Below the pieces are notes generated by a model. It saw only the letters and a program-made list of their open reading frames with translations. It was not told the DNA's origin and ran no database searches. From positions 1 through 64,000 of the forward strand of contig CANROJ010000003.1 of NCBI GenBank assembly GCA_947632215.1: a DNA stretch of 64,000 nucleotides, read 5' to 3'. Source of the DNA: an uncultured Flavobacterium sp. (GTDB lineage: Bacteria; Bacteroidota; Bacteroidia; Flavobacteriales; Flavobacteriaceae). Positions 31,457 to 43,356 of the stretch are shown piece after piece (within the stretch, counting starts at the first letter, position 1; every line of letters starts with the position of its first letter). The position numbers and the translations under genes were made by a program.

Positions 31457-32914
31457 GTGAGTATCTATACAAGAATATTTAAGCAAACAGCCATATATGG
31501 ACTGGCGGCAGTTTTCCCCAAAGTAATTGGGTTTTTTCTGGTGCCTTTTCACACACAAGTCATGCCAGACCAGGCCTATGGTCAGTATAGTGTGGTATTT
31601 GCCATTATTACCTTTTTTAATGTAATATTGGCCTTTGGAATGGAGACAGCATTCTTTAGATACTACAATATGCAGGATAATAAGAAATCGGTAAATAATA
31701 CTGCCACACTTTTTTTATTATTCACCACCTTATGCTTTTTAGCAGTGTGCTTTTTTACTCAAGAATTTTGGTCTTCCTTTTTGAATATTTCAAGTGAAGT
31801 TTTTCAATATGTTATCTGGATTCTTGCTCTGGACACTCTAGTTATAATCCCCTTTGCTAAATTAAGAGCAAACCAGCGATCTGCAGTTTATAGCGTAATT
31901 AAAATGGGGAATGTACTTTTATTTACTTTACTAAACGTTTTCTTCTTATATCTATTACCAAAATTAGCCACTGCTCACCCTGAGAGTATTTGGACGGATA
32001 TTTACAAAGAAAATTACCAAGTAGCATTTTTATTTTTAGCTAACTTAATTGCAAGTTTAGCAACATTTCTAATTTTCATTAAACATTATTTACAGTTAAA
32101 ACTGAGTCTAGATATTACATTAACAAAGCAGATGTTACGTTATGCTTTTCCAATTATGATAGGCGGATTGGCATTTGCGACCAATGAAGGTTTTGATAAA
32201 ATACTCTTAGAGCGTTTGCTTCCCAAAGACATTGCCCTTTCACAAGTTGGCCAATATGCAGCTTGCTACAAACTAGGTTTATTTATGGTACTATTTCGCC
32301 AAGCTTACACCCTTGGAATAGAACCTTTCTTCTTCAATTATGCAAAAAACGATGATGCCCCAATAAAGTATGCCACTATTACTAAATACTTTACCATTAT
32401 CGGAAGTCTAATAATGCTAGTAATTATTGTGTTTTCAGATGTATTAAAAGTGTTAATTATTAGAAATCAAGAATACTGGCCAGCCATGAGTATTGTACCA
32501 ATGATAATATTAGCTAACCTTTGTATGGGAATTTACACTAATTTATCTGTTTGGTATAAACTGAAGGATAAAACATTAATAGGAGCCTACATTTCCATTA
32601 TAGGAGCAATTCTTACCTTAATTTTTAATTTCGCACTAATTCCTTACATAGGATATATTGGTTCGGCAATTGCTACTCTAATTGCCTATGGAGCAATGAT
32701 GCTCATATCTTATATACTAGGACAAAAATATTATCCTATTCCCTACGATACAAAAGCAATAAGCGGCTACTTTGTTTTATCTATAGTCTTTAGTTTTATA
32801 TACTTTTATTTCTTTAGAGAAAACTACTACGTTGGTATAAGCTTGATAGTAGTTTATTTATGCGTATTGGTAAAAGAACAATACACAAATTTACTTAGGC
32901 TTCTAAAAAGATAA
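31457..32914 (+). CDS. polysaccharide biosynthesis protein / MATE-like flippase
   Basis: Multi-TM protein beginning IFKQTAIYGLAAVFPKVIGFFLVPFHTQVM; GTG start. Confidence 0.88.
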   Translation: MSIYTRIFKQTAIYGLAAVFPKVIGFFLVPFHTQVMPDQAYGQYSVVFAIITFFNVILAFGMETAFFRYYNMQDNKKSVNNTATLFLLFTTLCFLAVCFFTQEFWSSFLNISSEVFQYVIWILALDTLVIIPFAKLRANQRSAVYSVIKMGNVLLFTLLNVFFLYLLPKLATAHPESIWTDIYKENYQVAFLFLANLIASLATFLIFIKHYLQLKLSLDITLTKQMLRYAFPIMIGGLAFATNEGFDKILLERLLPKDIALSQVGQYAACYKLGLFMVLFRQAYTLGIEPFFFNYAKNDDAPIKYATITKYFTIIGSLIMLVIIVFSDVLKVLIIRNQEYWPAMSIVPMIILANLCMGIYTNLSVWYKLKDKTLIGAYISIIGAILTLIFNFALIPYIGYIGSAIATLIAYGAMMLISYILGQKYYPIPYDTKAISGYFVLSIVFSFIYFYFFRENYYVGISLIVVYLCVLVKEQYTNLLRLLKR

Positions 32915-32933
32915 AACAGCCTATAAGCAAAAA

Positions 32934-32970
32934 AATCATGATTCTATCCAAATAGGATAAAATCATGATT
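32934..32970. terminator. bidirectional terminator
   Basis: AATCATGATTcTATCC...GGATAaAATCATGATT hairpin between convergent genes. Confidence 0.75.
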
Positions 32971-32996
32971 CCTCAAAACAAGTACTTTGTTAAAAT

Positions 32997-34589
32997 CTAC
33001 TTATTTAGTATCTGTTTATCTTTATTATATTTTATGGTATACCCAAAATCAAGCACCTTACTCTGATTAGCACCTATATTAAGGTCCCAAGTTAAAATAC
33101 CAGTTACTTTATCTAAAACCCCATTAGATTTTTGATCTACATCCACTTGAATATCTGAATCTACACTAACAGGAACTTGGTCTTCAATGATTAGTTTTAT
33201 ATCAACAGATTGACTATTTTTCACAAGTATCTGATAAGCAATTGATTCACTCTTACGGCTTGAAAGCACTTTGGATGAAGTTTTATCGGTTATTAATTTT
33301 CTTGAAACTTGTACTCTAGGATCTTTACCCAAATTAAGAACTAGCTCATTATCAGTATTTTCAGTATCAATCTGAGTCTTACCAACATAAATACCCTCGA
33401 GCATTATACTGGCCGAACCAGGAAGTAAATTTAAATCTTCATATCCCTTTATTTTTGCAACTAAATATGCACTTGGATCAACCTTAACTACACTAAAATA
33501 CTGGTAGTCGGCCTCTAAAGAGAAACGATCTAAAATTACTTGATGTCTTTTTGTATCCGAAGCAATATTATACAAAGCATCTATTTCAAAGGAAATATTC
33601 AATCCAGAGGTATTAACCTGAACTTCAGGTCCGGCAAACATAGCTTTAGGTCTTGCACTACTTTGTAATCGCGCACTACTAGAAACCAATGACAATCTTT
33701 GATCAGAATTATTTATCACAACTGGCTTGCTATAGTCAATATACCAAGTTGATAATTCAGGCAAGACATTATCTGTGTTGGCATAACCGCTTGTTAAGCT
33801 CAGTCGCACTTTATTCCAATCTAATCCTGAATTTTGATTTACTTGAGCCTTGTAAATTAAATTAATAGAATCGTTTATTTTAGGAACGTTTAGTTCATAA
33901 GAGGCAAACCAACTAGCATTTGTAGTAAAGTAGCGAAGATCTAAATTAACCTCTTGGTCTTTTAAACTCTCTACTTGTAATAAGATTTTCCCTTTACCAT
34001 AATTACTACCTACTTCACCACTAGAACTTCTTTTTGCTTCTAAATTATCTAGAAGAAACTGCAATTTTTCCCTTTGGGCTTGTGTTTGTTGAATTTGCAC
34101 TGATAACGAAGTATACTTACTTGTATAAAAATCCAACAACTTATCTAACTGCAGCGAAAAATTTTCACTACCACTTGGCATAACCTTATTAGCATTCAAT
34201 AAATCTAGAGCATTCTCTAAAGATGAACTAGTAATGGCGTTATATTCTAGTTCCTTTTTTAAGGTGTGAATACTGTCTAAAACACTATTACCTGTTAAAG
34301 CTTTATCTGGGCTACTAGAATAATCATCAGTAAAGGTATTTGCTAAAATAACTACATCCTTATCACTACCTATTTGTATAGTATTTTGAAGTAATGAGCC
34401 CGCCAAATTACTTATTACAATTTGACTACTTCCTTTAGGTACCTTTACCTTTACCTTGTGATGCATATCAGCCCCATTAAAGTAAACTCTTACATCGGTT
34501 AATTCAGCGACCGAATACACATCCTTTTGAGCCTTTGCACTCAAATAAAACATAATAAAAAAAACACATAATAATCTAGTATAACTCAT
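32997..34589 (-). CDS. DUF4139 / mucoidy-inhibitor-like (MuiA) family protein
   Basis: Signal peptide, DVRVYFNGADMHHKVKVKVPKGSSQIVISNLA, VNLDLRYFTTNASWFASYEL, C-terminal LTWDLNIGANQSKVLDFGYTIKY. Confidence 0.85.
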   Translation of the reverse strand: MSYTRLLCVFFIMFYLSAKAQKDVYSVAELTDVRVYFNGADMHHKVKVKVPKGSSQIVISNLAGSLLQNTIQIGSDKDVVILANTFTDDYSSSPDKALTGNSVLDSIHTLKKELEYNAITSSSLENALDLLNANKVMPSGSENFSLQLDKLLDFYTSKYTSLSVQIQQTQAQREKLQFLLDNLEAKRSSSGEVGSNYGKGKILLQVESLKDQEVNLDLRYFTTNASWFASYELNVPKINDSINLIYKAQVNQNSGLDWNKVRLSLTSGYANTDNVLPELSTWYIDYSKPVVINNSDQRLSLVSSSARLQSSARPKAMFAGPEVQVNTSGLNISFEIDALYNIASDTKRHQVILDRFSLEADYQYFSVVKVDPSAYLVAKIKGYEDLNLLPGSASIMLEGIYVGKTQIDTENTDNELVLNLGKDPRVQVSRKLITDKTSSKVLSSRKSESIAYQILVKNSQSVDIKLIIEDQVPVSVDSDIQVDVDQKSNGVLDKVTGILTWDLNIGANQSKVLDFGYTIKYNKDKQILNK

Positions 34590-34607
34590 AGTTGCTTAAC
34601 GTTTATA

Positions 34608-35981
34608 TTATCGACCAAATAAGGCATTCACTAATTCTTCAATTCTAGCTATAAAAATAACTTTAATGCCTTTTCCTGTATAACTAATCTTATTATATTT
34701 AGAGACAAAAATATATTCGAAACCTAACTTTTCAGCCTCCTGAATGCGTTGGTCCACTCTATTAACGGGTCTGATTTCACCCGATAAGCCTACTTCAGCG
34801 GCAAAGACTACATTTCTACCTATAGGAATATCTTGATCGGATGACAAGACCGCTGCCACTACTCCAAGATCAATAGCTGGGTCATCCACACTAATACCTC
34901 CCGTAATATTTAAAAACACATCTTTCTGTCCTAACCTAAAGCCAGCGCGTTTCTCCAAAACAGCTAAGATCATATTTAAGCGCTTAAGGTTATAACCGGT
35001 GCTACTTCTTTGTGGCATACCATAAACTGCACTACTAACTAAGGCCTGCACTTCTACCATCAAAGGACGCATGCCCTCTAATGTACCTGAAATAGCAGTA
35101 CCGGATAATAACTCATCCTTATGAGAAAGCAGAATTTCAGCAGGATTAGAAACTTCCTTTAAACCCGACCCCCTCATCTCGTAAATACCCAATTCAGCAG
35201 TAGAACCAAAACGATTCTTGTTTGCCCTTAAAATACGATACACATGGTTCCTATCCCCTTCAAACTGCAAAACCGTATCAACCATATGCTCTAACATCTT
35301 GGGACCTGCAATGCTTCCATCTTTAGTAATATGTCCAATTATTAAAACAGGAGTACCGGTTTCCTTTGCAAACTTTGTAAGTTCAGCTGTACATTCTTTA
35401 ATTTGAGAAACACTTCCCGAAGAAGATTCTATAAAATCAGTATGTAGAGTTTGAATAGAGTCTATAATTAGTACTTCTGGTTGGATTAAATCAACCTGCC
35501 TAAAAATATTCTGGGTATTACTCTCTGTTAATATAAAACAATTATCATTATTAGGATTAATTCGCTCCGCCCTCATTTTAATCTGTTTCTGACTTTCTTC
35601 CCCAGAAACATATAAAACTTTATAAGGTAAACGCAAGGAAATCTGTAGTAAAAGTGTACTTTTTCCAATACCTGGTTCCCCCCCTAAAAGCACCATTGAG
35701 CCTGGCACTATACCTCCCCCTAATACACGATTAAGTTCACTATCTAAGGTATCTAGGCGCTGCTCTTCACTGCCATCTATCTCTCGTATTAAAACAGGTT
35801 TGGCGACTCTAGAATCACTATTCCCAGCAGTAGAAATACCTTTCCATCCCGAGGCTTTCTCTTTGTGAACAACCTCTTCAACTAAAGTATTCCACTGTTT
35901 ACAACCACCACATTGTCCCATCCACTTAGGATGCTTACTACCACAGTTTTGACAAAAAAAAGCTGTTTTTACTTTAGACAT
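34608..35981 (-). CDS. radA: DNA repair protein RadA
   Basis: Zn-finger CQNCGSKHPKWMGQCGGC, Walker A GGEPGIGKSTL, KNRFGS motif, Lon-like C-terminus. Confidence 0.97.
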   Translation of the reverse strand: MSKVKTAFFCQNCGSKHPKWMGQCGGCKQWNTLVEEVVHKEKASGWKGISTAGNSDSRVAKPVLIREIDGSEEQRLDTLDSELNRVLGGGIVPGSMVLLGGEPGIGKSTLLLQISLRLPYKVLYVSGEESQKQIKMRAERINPNNDNCFILTESNTQNIFRQVDLIQPEVLIIDSIQTLHTDFIESSSGSVSQIKECTAELTKFAKETGTPVLIIGHITKDGSIAGPKMLEHMVDTVLQFEGDRNHVYRILRANKNRFGSTAELGIYEMRGSGLKEVSNPAEILLSHKDELLSGTAISGTLEGMRPLMVEVQALVSSAVYGMPQRSSTGYNLKRLNMILAVLEKRAGFRLGQKDVFLNITGGISVDDPAIDLGVVAAVLSSDQDIPIGRNVVFAAEVGLSGEIRPVNRVDQRIQEAEKLGFEYIFVSKYNKISYTGKGIKVIFIARIEELVNALFGR

Positions 35982-36026
35982 TTAAAAAAAAATTAAATAA
36001 TATTATATAAACAAATTAAACAAAAA

Positions 36027-36051
36027 AAGCCGATTCACAATGAATCGGCTT
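36027..36051 (-). terminator. intrinsic terminator of atpD-atpC
   Basis: Perfect 11-bp AAGCCGATTCA-CAA-TGAATCGGCTT hairpin. Confidence 0.85.
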
Positions 36052-36073
36052 AATAATATTTACTATTAACTAA

Positions 36074-36355
36074 CTAATTAGCTAAAATAATAATCTTATT
36101 GTCGTTTAATTCCAACGTACCAAAGTTAATTGGCAAATGATAAGTATCATTGGAAACTTTAGTAAACTTTGAACTAAAGGCTTCTTTTATAGAAATGTTG
36201 CTCCCTGTAAACTTAATCTCACCTTTCACTAAGACAGATACAATAGAGGCGTGATTGCTTAACATCTGAAACTCCCCATCTGCTCCCGGTACAGATACCA
36301 TTGTAACTTCTCCAGAAAATAATGTAGCCTCAGGCGATACGATTTCTAATCTCAT
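36074..36355 (-). CDS. atpC: ATP synthase epsilon subunit (short form)
   Basis: MRLEIVSPEATLFSGEVTMVSVPGADGEFQMLSNHASIVSVL; directly downstream of atpD. Confidence 0.95.
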   Translation of the reverse strand: MRLEIVSPEATLFSGEVTMVSVPGADGEFQMLSNHASIVSVLVKGEIKFTGSNISIKEAFSSKFTKVSNDTYHLPINFGTLELNDNKIIILAN

Positions 36356-36377
36356 GATCTATATATTTAATTGATTA

Positions 36378-37892
<1,515 letters not shown>

Positions 37893-38039
37893 TTATGTAT
37901 TTATTTAACAGCTATTTACCTTTATTGAAAAATACTACTTTTTCAGAGTGCAAAGATAGTTTTTTTCTCGTAATATAAAAAGCTTGAAAATCTTTTTTTT
38001 AAAAAAAACGAACTTATGAAAAAAGTCCACTCTTATCCT

Positions 38040-39884
38040 TTATTCTACTGTAACACTCTTAGCCAAATTCCTTGGTTGATCAACGTTACAATTTCTTAAT
38101 ACTGCTATATGGTAAGACATTAATTGCAAAGGAATTGTTGCTAAAATTGGCGTAAGAGCCTCAGAAATTCCAGGCATCTCTATAACATGATCAGCTAATT
38201 TTCGAACTTGCGTATCTCCTTTAGTCACAACTGCTATAATTTTCCCATTTCTAGCTTTAATTTCCTGAATATTGCTCACAACCTTATCGTAATGCATTTG
38301 GTCTGGCGCGATTACAATAACTGGCATATGCTCATCAATTAATGCGATTGGTCCATGCTTCATTTCTGCTGCAGGATAACCTTCTGCATGAATATAAGAT
38401 ATTTCCTTTAATTTTAATGCACCTTCTAAGGCAACAGGATAATTATACCCTCTACCTAAATAAAGACAATTATTAGAATTCTTATAAACTTTTGAGATCT
38501 CTAATACTTCTTTATCTTGAGTTAAAGCCTCTTGTACACGTTCTGGAATTAGCTCTAATTCATGTAAATATTTTAAATATTCCGAATTAGGTAATGTTCC
38601 TTTGGCTTTAGCCAAACGCAAGGCAATTAAGGTTAATACCGTTATCTGTGTCGTAAATGCTTTAGTGGAAGCCACACCGATCTCCGGACCTGCATGTGTA
38701 TAAGCCCCAGCATGAGTCTCTCTAGAGATTGAAGACCCTACAACATTACATACTCCAAAAACGAAAGCTCCTCTGCTTTTAGCTAACTTAATTGCAGCTA
38801 AAGTATCAGCTGTTTCTCCACTTTGAGAAATAGCGATAATAATATCGTCACTAGAAATAATTGGATTTCTATAACGGAATTCAGAAGCATACTCAACTTC
38901 TACAGGAATTCTTGCGAACTCTTCTATAACATATTCTGCAACTAAACCAGCATGCCAAGAAGTTCCACAAGCAACGATAATAATACGTTTAGCCTTAAGA
39001 AACTTATCTAAATTATCCTCTATCCCAGCCATTCTAATAAGTCCTTGACTAGCCAATAACCTACCGCGGAAAGTATCTCTAATAACCTCTGGTTGCTCAT
39101 AAATCTCCTTCAACATAAAATGGTCATATCCATTTTTTTCTATTTGCTCTAAATTCAATTGCAACTCTTGTACATAATGATCTACCAAAGAGTCATCTTT
39201 AATTTTTCTGATAGTTAATGGCTTGTGTAAACGAATAATAGCCATCTCTTCATCTTCTAAATAAATAGCATTATTGGTATACTCAATAAACGGAGAGGCA
39301 TCCGATGTAATAAAATATTCATTATCACCTATACCAATAGCTAAAGGACTACCAAGTCTTGCTGCTACAATCTCGTTTGGTTTTTTTATATCCATCACGG
39401 CGATAGCATACGCACCAATAACTTGATTTAAAGCAATTTGAACTGCTTTACCCAGCTTAACCCCTTGTGTTTTCTGAACATCTTCAATCAAATTAACTAA
39501 TACTTCGGTATCTGTATCTGAATGAAAAATGTATCCTCTTTTAATTAATTCTTGCTTTAAGGAGTCATAGTTCTCTATAATTCCATTATGGATAATAACT
39601 AATTCGCCTGAATTAGAAAAATGTGGGTGTGAATTAACATCATTTGGAACACCATGGGTGGCCCAACGAGTATGTCCTATACCTACAGTTCCTACCTTAA
39701 CTTGCTCAGTACTTTTTTGCTCTAAATCAGCAACTTTTCCCTTAGTTTTACTCAAGTTAATTTTTTCTCCGTCAAAAATAGCCAATCCTGCACTATCATA
39801 TCCTCTATACTCTAAACGAGTAAGTCCTTTAATAATAACGGGGTAAGCTTGTCTATGGCCAATGTAACCAACAATTCCACACAT
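38040..39884 (-). CDS. glmS: glutamine--fructose-6-phosphate aminotransferase (isomerizing)
   Basis: MCGIVGYIGHRQAYP N-terminus, SIS domains, C-terminal LPRNLAKSVTVE-like end. Confidence 0.97.
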   Translation of the reverse strand: MCGIVGYIGHRQAYPVIIKGLTRLEYRGYDSAGLAIFDGEKINLSKTKGKVADLEQKSTEQVKVGTVGIGHTRWATHGVPNDVNSHPHFSNSGELVIIHNGIIENYDSLKQELIKRGYIFHSDTDTEVLVNLIEDVQKTQGVKLGKAVQIALNQVIGAYAIAVMDIKKPNEIVAARLGSPLAIGIGDNEYFITSDASPFIEYTNNAIYLEDEEMAIIRLHKPLTIRKIKDDSLVDHYVQELQLNLEQIEKNGYDHFMLKEIYEQPEVIRDTFRGRLLASQGLIRMAGIEDNLDKFLKAKRIIIVACGTSWHAGLVAEYVIEEFARIPVEVEYASEFRYRNPIISSDDIIIAISQSGETADTLAAIKLAKSRGAFVFGVCNVVGSSISRETHAGAYTHAGPEIGVASTKAFTTQITVLTLIALRLAKAKGTLPNSEYLKYLHELELIPERVQEALTQDKEVLEISKVYKNSNNCLYLGRGYNYPVALEGALKLKEISYIHAEGYPAAEMKHGPIALIDEHMPVIVIAPDQMHYDKVVSNIQEIKARNGKIIAVVTKGDTQVRKLADHVIEMPGISEALTPILATIPLQLMSYHIAVLRNCNVDQPRNLAKSVTVE

Positions 39885-39893
39885 ATATTGTTG

Positions 39894-41549
39894 TTATTTA
39901 AGTTCTGTAAAAAATATTTCTAATTTCATTTTACTACCCACAGGTACAGCACTACTAGTTCCATGTAAAACCGTCCCTAAAGGAGTAGTTACACTATATG
40001 AAGGGATACTATTTATGTCCTGTGGAACATTACTAATAGGATCTTTTAATTTTTTGAATACTAATTCATTTACTGTACTAGTAAACTCATTACTGACAAC
40101 TATTGCTAGCTTAGGGCTTCTAACAACATCACTCTCCAAAAGAGACTGAATGTGCTCCCTAACTCTAATTCTATAGGTAAAACTTTCTCTTTTGCTATCT
40201 TCTTTCTGCTCAATAAACTCTCCGCCATAAGTACTTTTATCGGTAGAGGCATCATTGGCAAAATCCGCTAAAATTTGACTATCATCGTAATTATACAAAA
40301 ATAAACGAGGTGGATTAATACTATTACCCATAACCTGTTTATCAACGTAAACGGTTAAAAAAGCGTCATTAATTAAAAGATTCTGTTCTCTTAAATTCTT
40401 AAGTTCCTCAAAGTCGTTTTGCTTAAAAATCTCTACAACCCCTAAACTTCCTTGTCCACCTTTCAAATAAAGAGAAGCATCACCTGCTTGTTTATCAGAA
40501 GCACTCAACATACCAGCATACCCCTGATCATTAGTACTTTGCATTAAATTAATAATAGTATTATTTGTAGCTACCATTGATCCAGTAGTTGAACCTCCAA
40601 AGTGAGCTAATGAAAATTTTATTTCTCCTCTTACTTTCTCTGTGGTTTGATTTCCTTCTGCATCTACATTAACTTGATCTTTGGTATAAGTAGCTCTAAG
40701 ATAACCTTGTCCTAAAGCCAAAAGACCAATAGCACCTTTACTACCATTTGAACTAGCTTTTAAATAAAGTCCTCTAAAAACATCACTCTGGGTATCAGCA
40801 TTAGCTAACGCATCAATATTACTTAGGAAAAAATCTTGGAAATAGGCTTTATTAAGATCAATCCAAAACCCTGGATTAAGCCTCTCTTTTACAATTGCAT
40901 TCCCACTATCATCTACTTCAATTGTACCTGACTCATCATACTGATAGATATTAATCGCATTTTTATTAAATGAAACATTTTTATTCTGAAGAGCTATGAA
41001 GGAATCATTTAAAACAACACCAGTATTATTATCATTAAATAAACCGAAATCATTATTATAGTAAAAAATATCACCTCCATTAATTGGGTTATCTAGAGAG
41101 ATAAGATAAGTATTTTGATATACTTTCAGATCAAAATCCCCATCTCCGTAAACACTATTCAAGGTGTAAGAGTAAATATTATCTTCTAATTTATCTGGTA
41201 CTGAATTATAAAAAGGTATGTATAGATAAACGGAATCAAACACAGCTGTTTGATTTAATTCAGTAAAATTAGTTGATTCAGTGGCTAGATTTAACGCTAA
41301 ACTATTAGAAACATTCCCAAAAAAATCATCGTTTAAAGATCCGATACTAAATTCTGGTAGACTAGTTGTTTCAACAGGACCTGTTTGCTGACTGTAAGCT
41401 TTAATATCTTTTACAACATATGATTCTACCTCAAAGTCTCCTCCTCCAATGATATCGGAACCAGCACTAGTATAATCACTATCGCAAGATTGCAATGCTA
41501 AAAATCCTAACGAAAGGAATAATCCTTTAAATATATTTTTTTGATTCAT
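39894..41549 (-). CDS. DUF4270 family lipoprotein
   Basis: Lipobox LGFLALQSC, 551 aa, position next to glmS and starch-synthase-like gene. Confidence 0.8.
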   Translation of the reverse strand: MNQKNIFKGLFLSLGFLALQSCDSDYTSAGSDIIGGGDFEVESYVVKDIKAYSQQTGPVETTSLPEFSIGSLNDDFFGNVSNSLALNLATESTNFTELNQTAVFDSVYLYIPFYNSVPDKLEDNIYSYTLNSVYGDGDFDLKVYQNTYLISLDNPINGGDIFYYNNDFGLFNDNNTGVVLNDSFIALQNKNVSFNKNAINIYQYDESGTIEVDDSGNAIVKERLNPGFWIDLNKAYFQDFFLSNIDALANADTQSDVFRGLYLKASSNGSKGAIGLLALGQGYLRATYTKDQVNVDAEGNQTTEKVRGEIKFSLAHFGGSTTGSMVATNNTIINLMQSTNDQGYAGMLSASDKQAGDASLYLKGGQGSLGVVEIFKQNDFEELKNLREQNLLINDAFLTVYVDKQVMGNSINPPRLFLYNYDDSQILADFANDASTDKSTYGGEFIEQKEDSKRESFTYRIRVREHIQSLLESDVVRSPKLAIVVSNEFTSTVNELVFKKLKDPISNVPQDINSIPSYSVTTPLGTVLHGTSSAVPVGSKMKLEIFFTELK

Positions 41550-41581
41550 GTATTCTAATACAAAATTGGTTTGTTAAAAAT

Positions 41582-42391
41582 CTAAAGAAATTTTTTATAA
41601 AACTCACTATACGCTACAGCAAACTCTTCTTTAGGTACGAAAGGTAAAAAAGGTTTTTCAGAAGATTCTATAATTTTTGTTAAATTTAAACCTATATCTT
41701 CCGAAGCCATAATTACACCATCCGAGTTTTCAATAGCATTTTTCATGATATTTTCATAAGTAGGCTCATTAAAATCAGCTATAATTTCTTCCGACAATCC
41801 ATCAAAAGCAATCTTTTCTTTCATTTTACTGCTCAATTGACCATTAAAACCTTCTCCAAAAACAGATGTAACAATCTTTGTGTCACCAAAAATAGCCTCG
41901 TCTTTATAGTAATGCTTTAAATAAATAGGCAATAAAGAAGCCATCCATCCTTGTACATGGATAACATCTGGAACCCAATTTAATTTCTTCACAGTCTCTA
42001 TAACTCCTTTTGTAAAGAAAATTGCTCTTTCGTCATTATCGGCAAATAAATTTCCGTCGTCATCTGTAAAAGTAGATTTACGTTTAAAATACTCATCATT
42101 ATCGATAAAGTAAACTTGAATTCTCTCTTTAGGAATAGACGCAACTTTAATAATTAACGGCATATCCATGTCATTAACAACTAAATTCATCCCTGATAAT
42201 CTAATTACTTCGTGCAATTGATGTCTACGCTCGTTTATACTTCCGTATCTAGGCATAAAAATTCTTATTTGCCCGCCTTGGTCATTGATCATCTTTGGAG
42301 CATCATAAGACGTTAATGAAACTTCATTTTCAGCTAAATAAGGTACCACTTCAGATGATACGTACAATATCCTCTTTTCTTTCATATTCAT
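41582..42391 (-). CDS. glycogen/starch synthase-like protein, GT5 N-terminal domain only
   Basis: RILYVSSEVVPYL start, IRIFMPRYG, VIHVQGWMASLLPIYLKHYY; only 269 aa. Confidence 0.88.
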   Translation of the reverse strand: MNMKEKRILYVSSEVVPYLAENEVSLTSYDAPKMINDQGGQIRIFMPRYGSINERRHQLHEVIRLSGMNLVVNDMDMPLIIKVASIPKERIQVYFIDNDEYFKRKSTFTDDDGNLFADNDERAIFFTKGVIETVKKLNWVPDVIHVQGWMASLLPIYLKHYYKDEAIFGDTKIVTSVFGEGFNGQLSSKMKEKIAFDGLSEEIIADFNEPTYENIMKNAIENSDGVIMASEDIGLNLTKIIESSEKPFLPFVPKEEFAVAYSEFYKKFL

Positions 42392-42425
42392 TCGTAATTT
42401 CTTTGGGTGAAATAAATAAACGTTG

Positions 42426-42472
42426 CAAATTTACAAAAATTTAGTGAGTTATTTTCTAAATAACTAATTTTG
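42426..42472. promoter_or_regulatory. divergent promoter pair with central palindrome
   Basis: Minus -7 TAAATTTG (42426-42433), plus -7 TAATTTTG (42465-42472), inverted repeat AGTTATTT-TCT-AAATAACT at 42447-42465. Confidence 0.45.
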
Positions 42473-42495
42473 CGAATATTTTAAACAGAAAGCTA

Positions 42496-43344
42496 ATGTT
42501 TCTTTTTAGTACTAAAGCCGAATTACAAGAGTATTTAAACACCTTTAGACAGGCTAATAAAACCATAGGTCTAGTACCTACAATGGGGGCTATACACCAT
42601 GGTCACCTATCATTAATGCAACAATCTTTAGAGCAAAATGATTGCACGGTAGTGAGCATTTTTGTCAACCCTACCCAATTCAATAATCCAACGGATTTGG
42701 AAAATTACCCTAGAACACTAGAGAGGGACATGCAAACCATTACTGTCTTATCGGATAAAATTGTGGTATTTGCGCCAACTGTAGAAGAGATGTATCAACA
42801 AAACGAAGTAGCTCAAGATTTTGATTTCGACGGACTTGAACATCAAATGGAAGGAGCTCAACGTCCAGGTCATTTTAATGGGGTTGGAACAATTGTGAAA
42901 AAATTATTCGATTTAGTAGAACCCACCAATGCTTATTTTGGAGAAAAAGATTTTCAACAACTACTTATCATTAAGAAATTGGTCGAAAAGCATAATATTC
43001 AAATAAATATTATTGGAGTACCTATCTTTAGAACCCCACAAGGCCTTGCTTTGAGTTCAAGAAATGAGCGTATTTCTGATCAAGGTTTGGACAAATCTTT
43101 ATTTCTATTTCAAGTACTTGGAAAAGCAAAAGAGCTTTTTCAAAAAGAAAGTATTGAGAAAGTTAATCTATTTGTTGCCAATGAATTTAAAAATAATCCT
43201 ACCTTTGAACTCGAATATTTTACCATAGCAGAAGAGCACTCTTTACAACCTGCACAACAAAAACAAGCAGGGGTTTGCTATAGAGGTTTTCTAGTTGCTC
43301 ATATAGAAGGTATTCGATTAATTGACAATTTAAAGTTTAACTAA
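42496..43344 (+). CDS. panC: pantoate--beta-alanine ligase
   Basis: GLVPTMGAIHHGHLSLM, FVNPTQF, RPGHFNGVGTIV, GEKDFQQL. Confidence 0.97.
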   Translation: MFLFSTKAELQEYLNTFRQANKTIGLVPTMGAIHHGHLSLMQQSLEQNDCTVVSIFVNPTQFNNPTDLENYPRTLERDMQTITVLSDKIVVFAPTVEEMYQQNEVAQDFDFDGLEHQMEGAQRPGHFNGVGTIVKKLFDLVEPTNAYFGEKDFQQLLIIKKLVEKHNIQINIIGVPIFRTPQGLALSSRNERISDQGLDKSLFLFQVLGKAKELFQKESIEKVNLFVANEFKNNPTFELEYFTIAEEHSLQPAQQKQAGVCYRGFLVAHIEGIRLIDNLKFN

Positions 43345-43356
43345 AACTAAAGCGAA

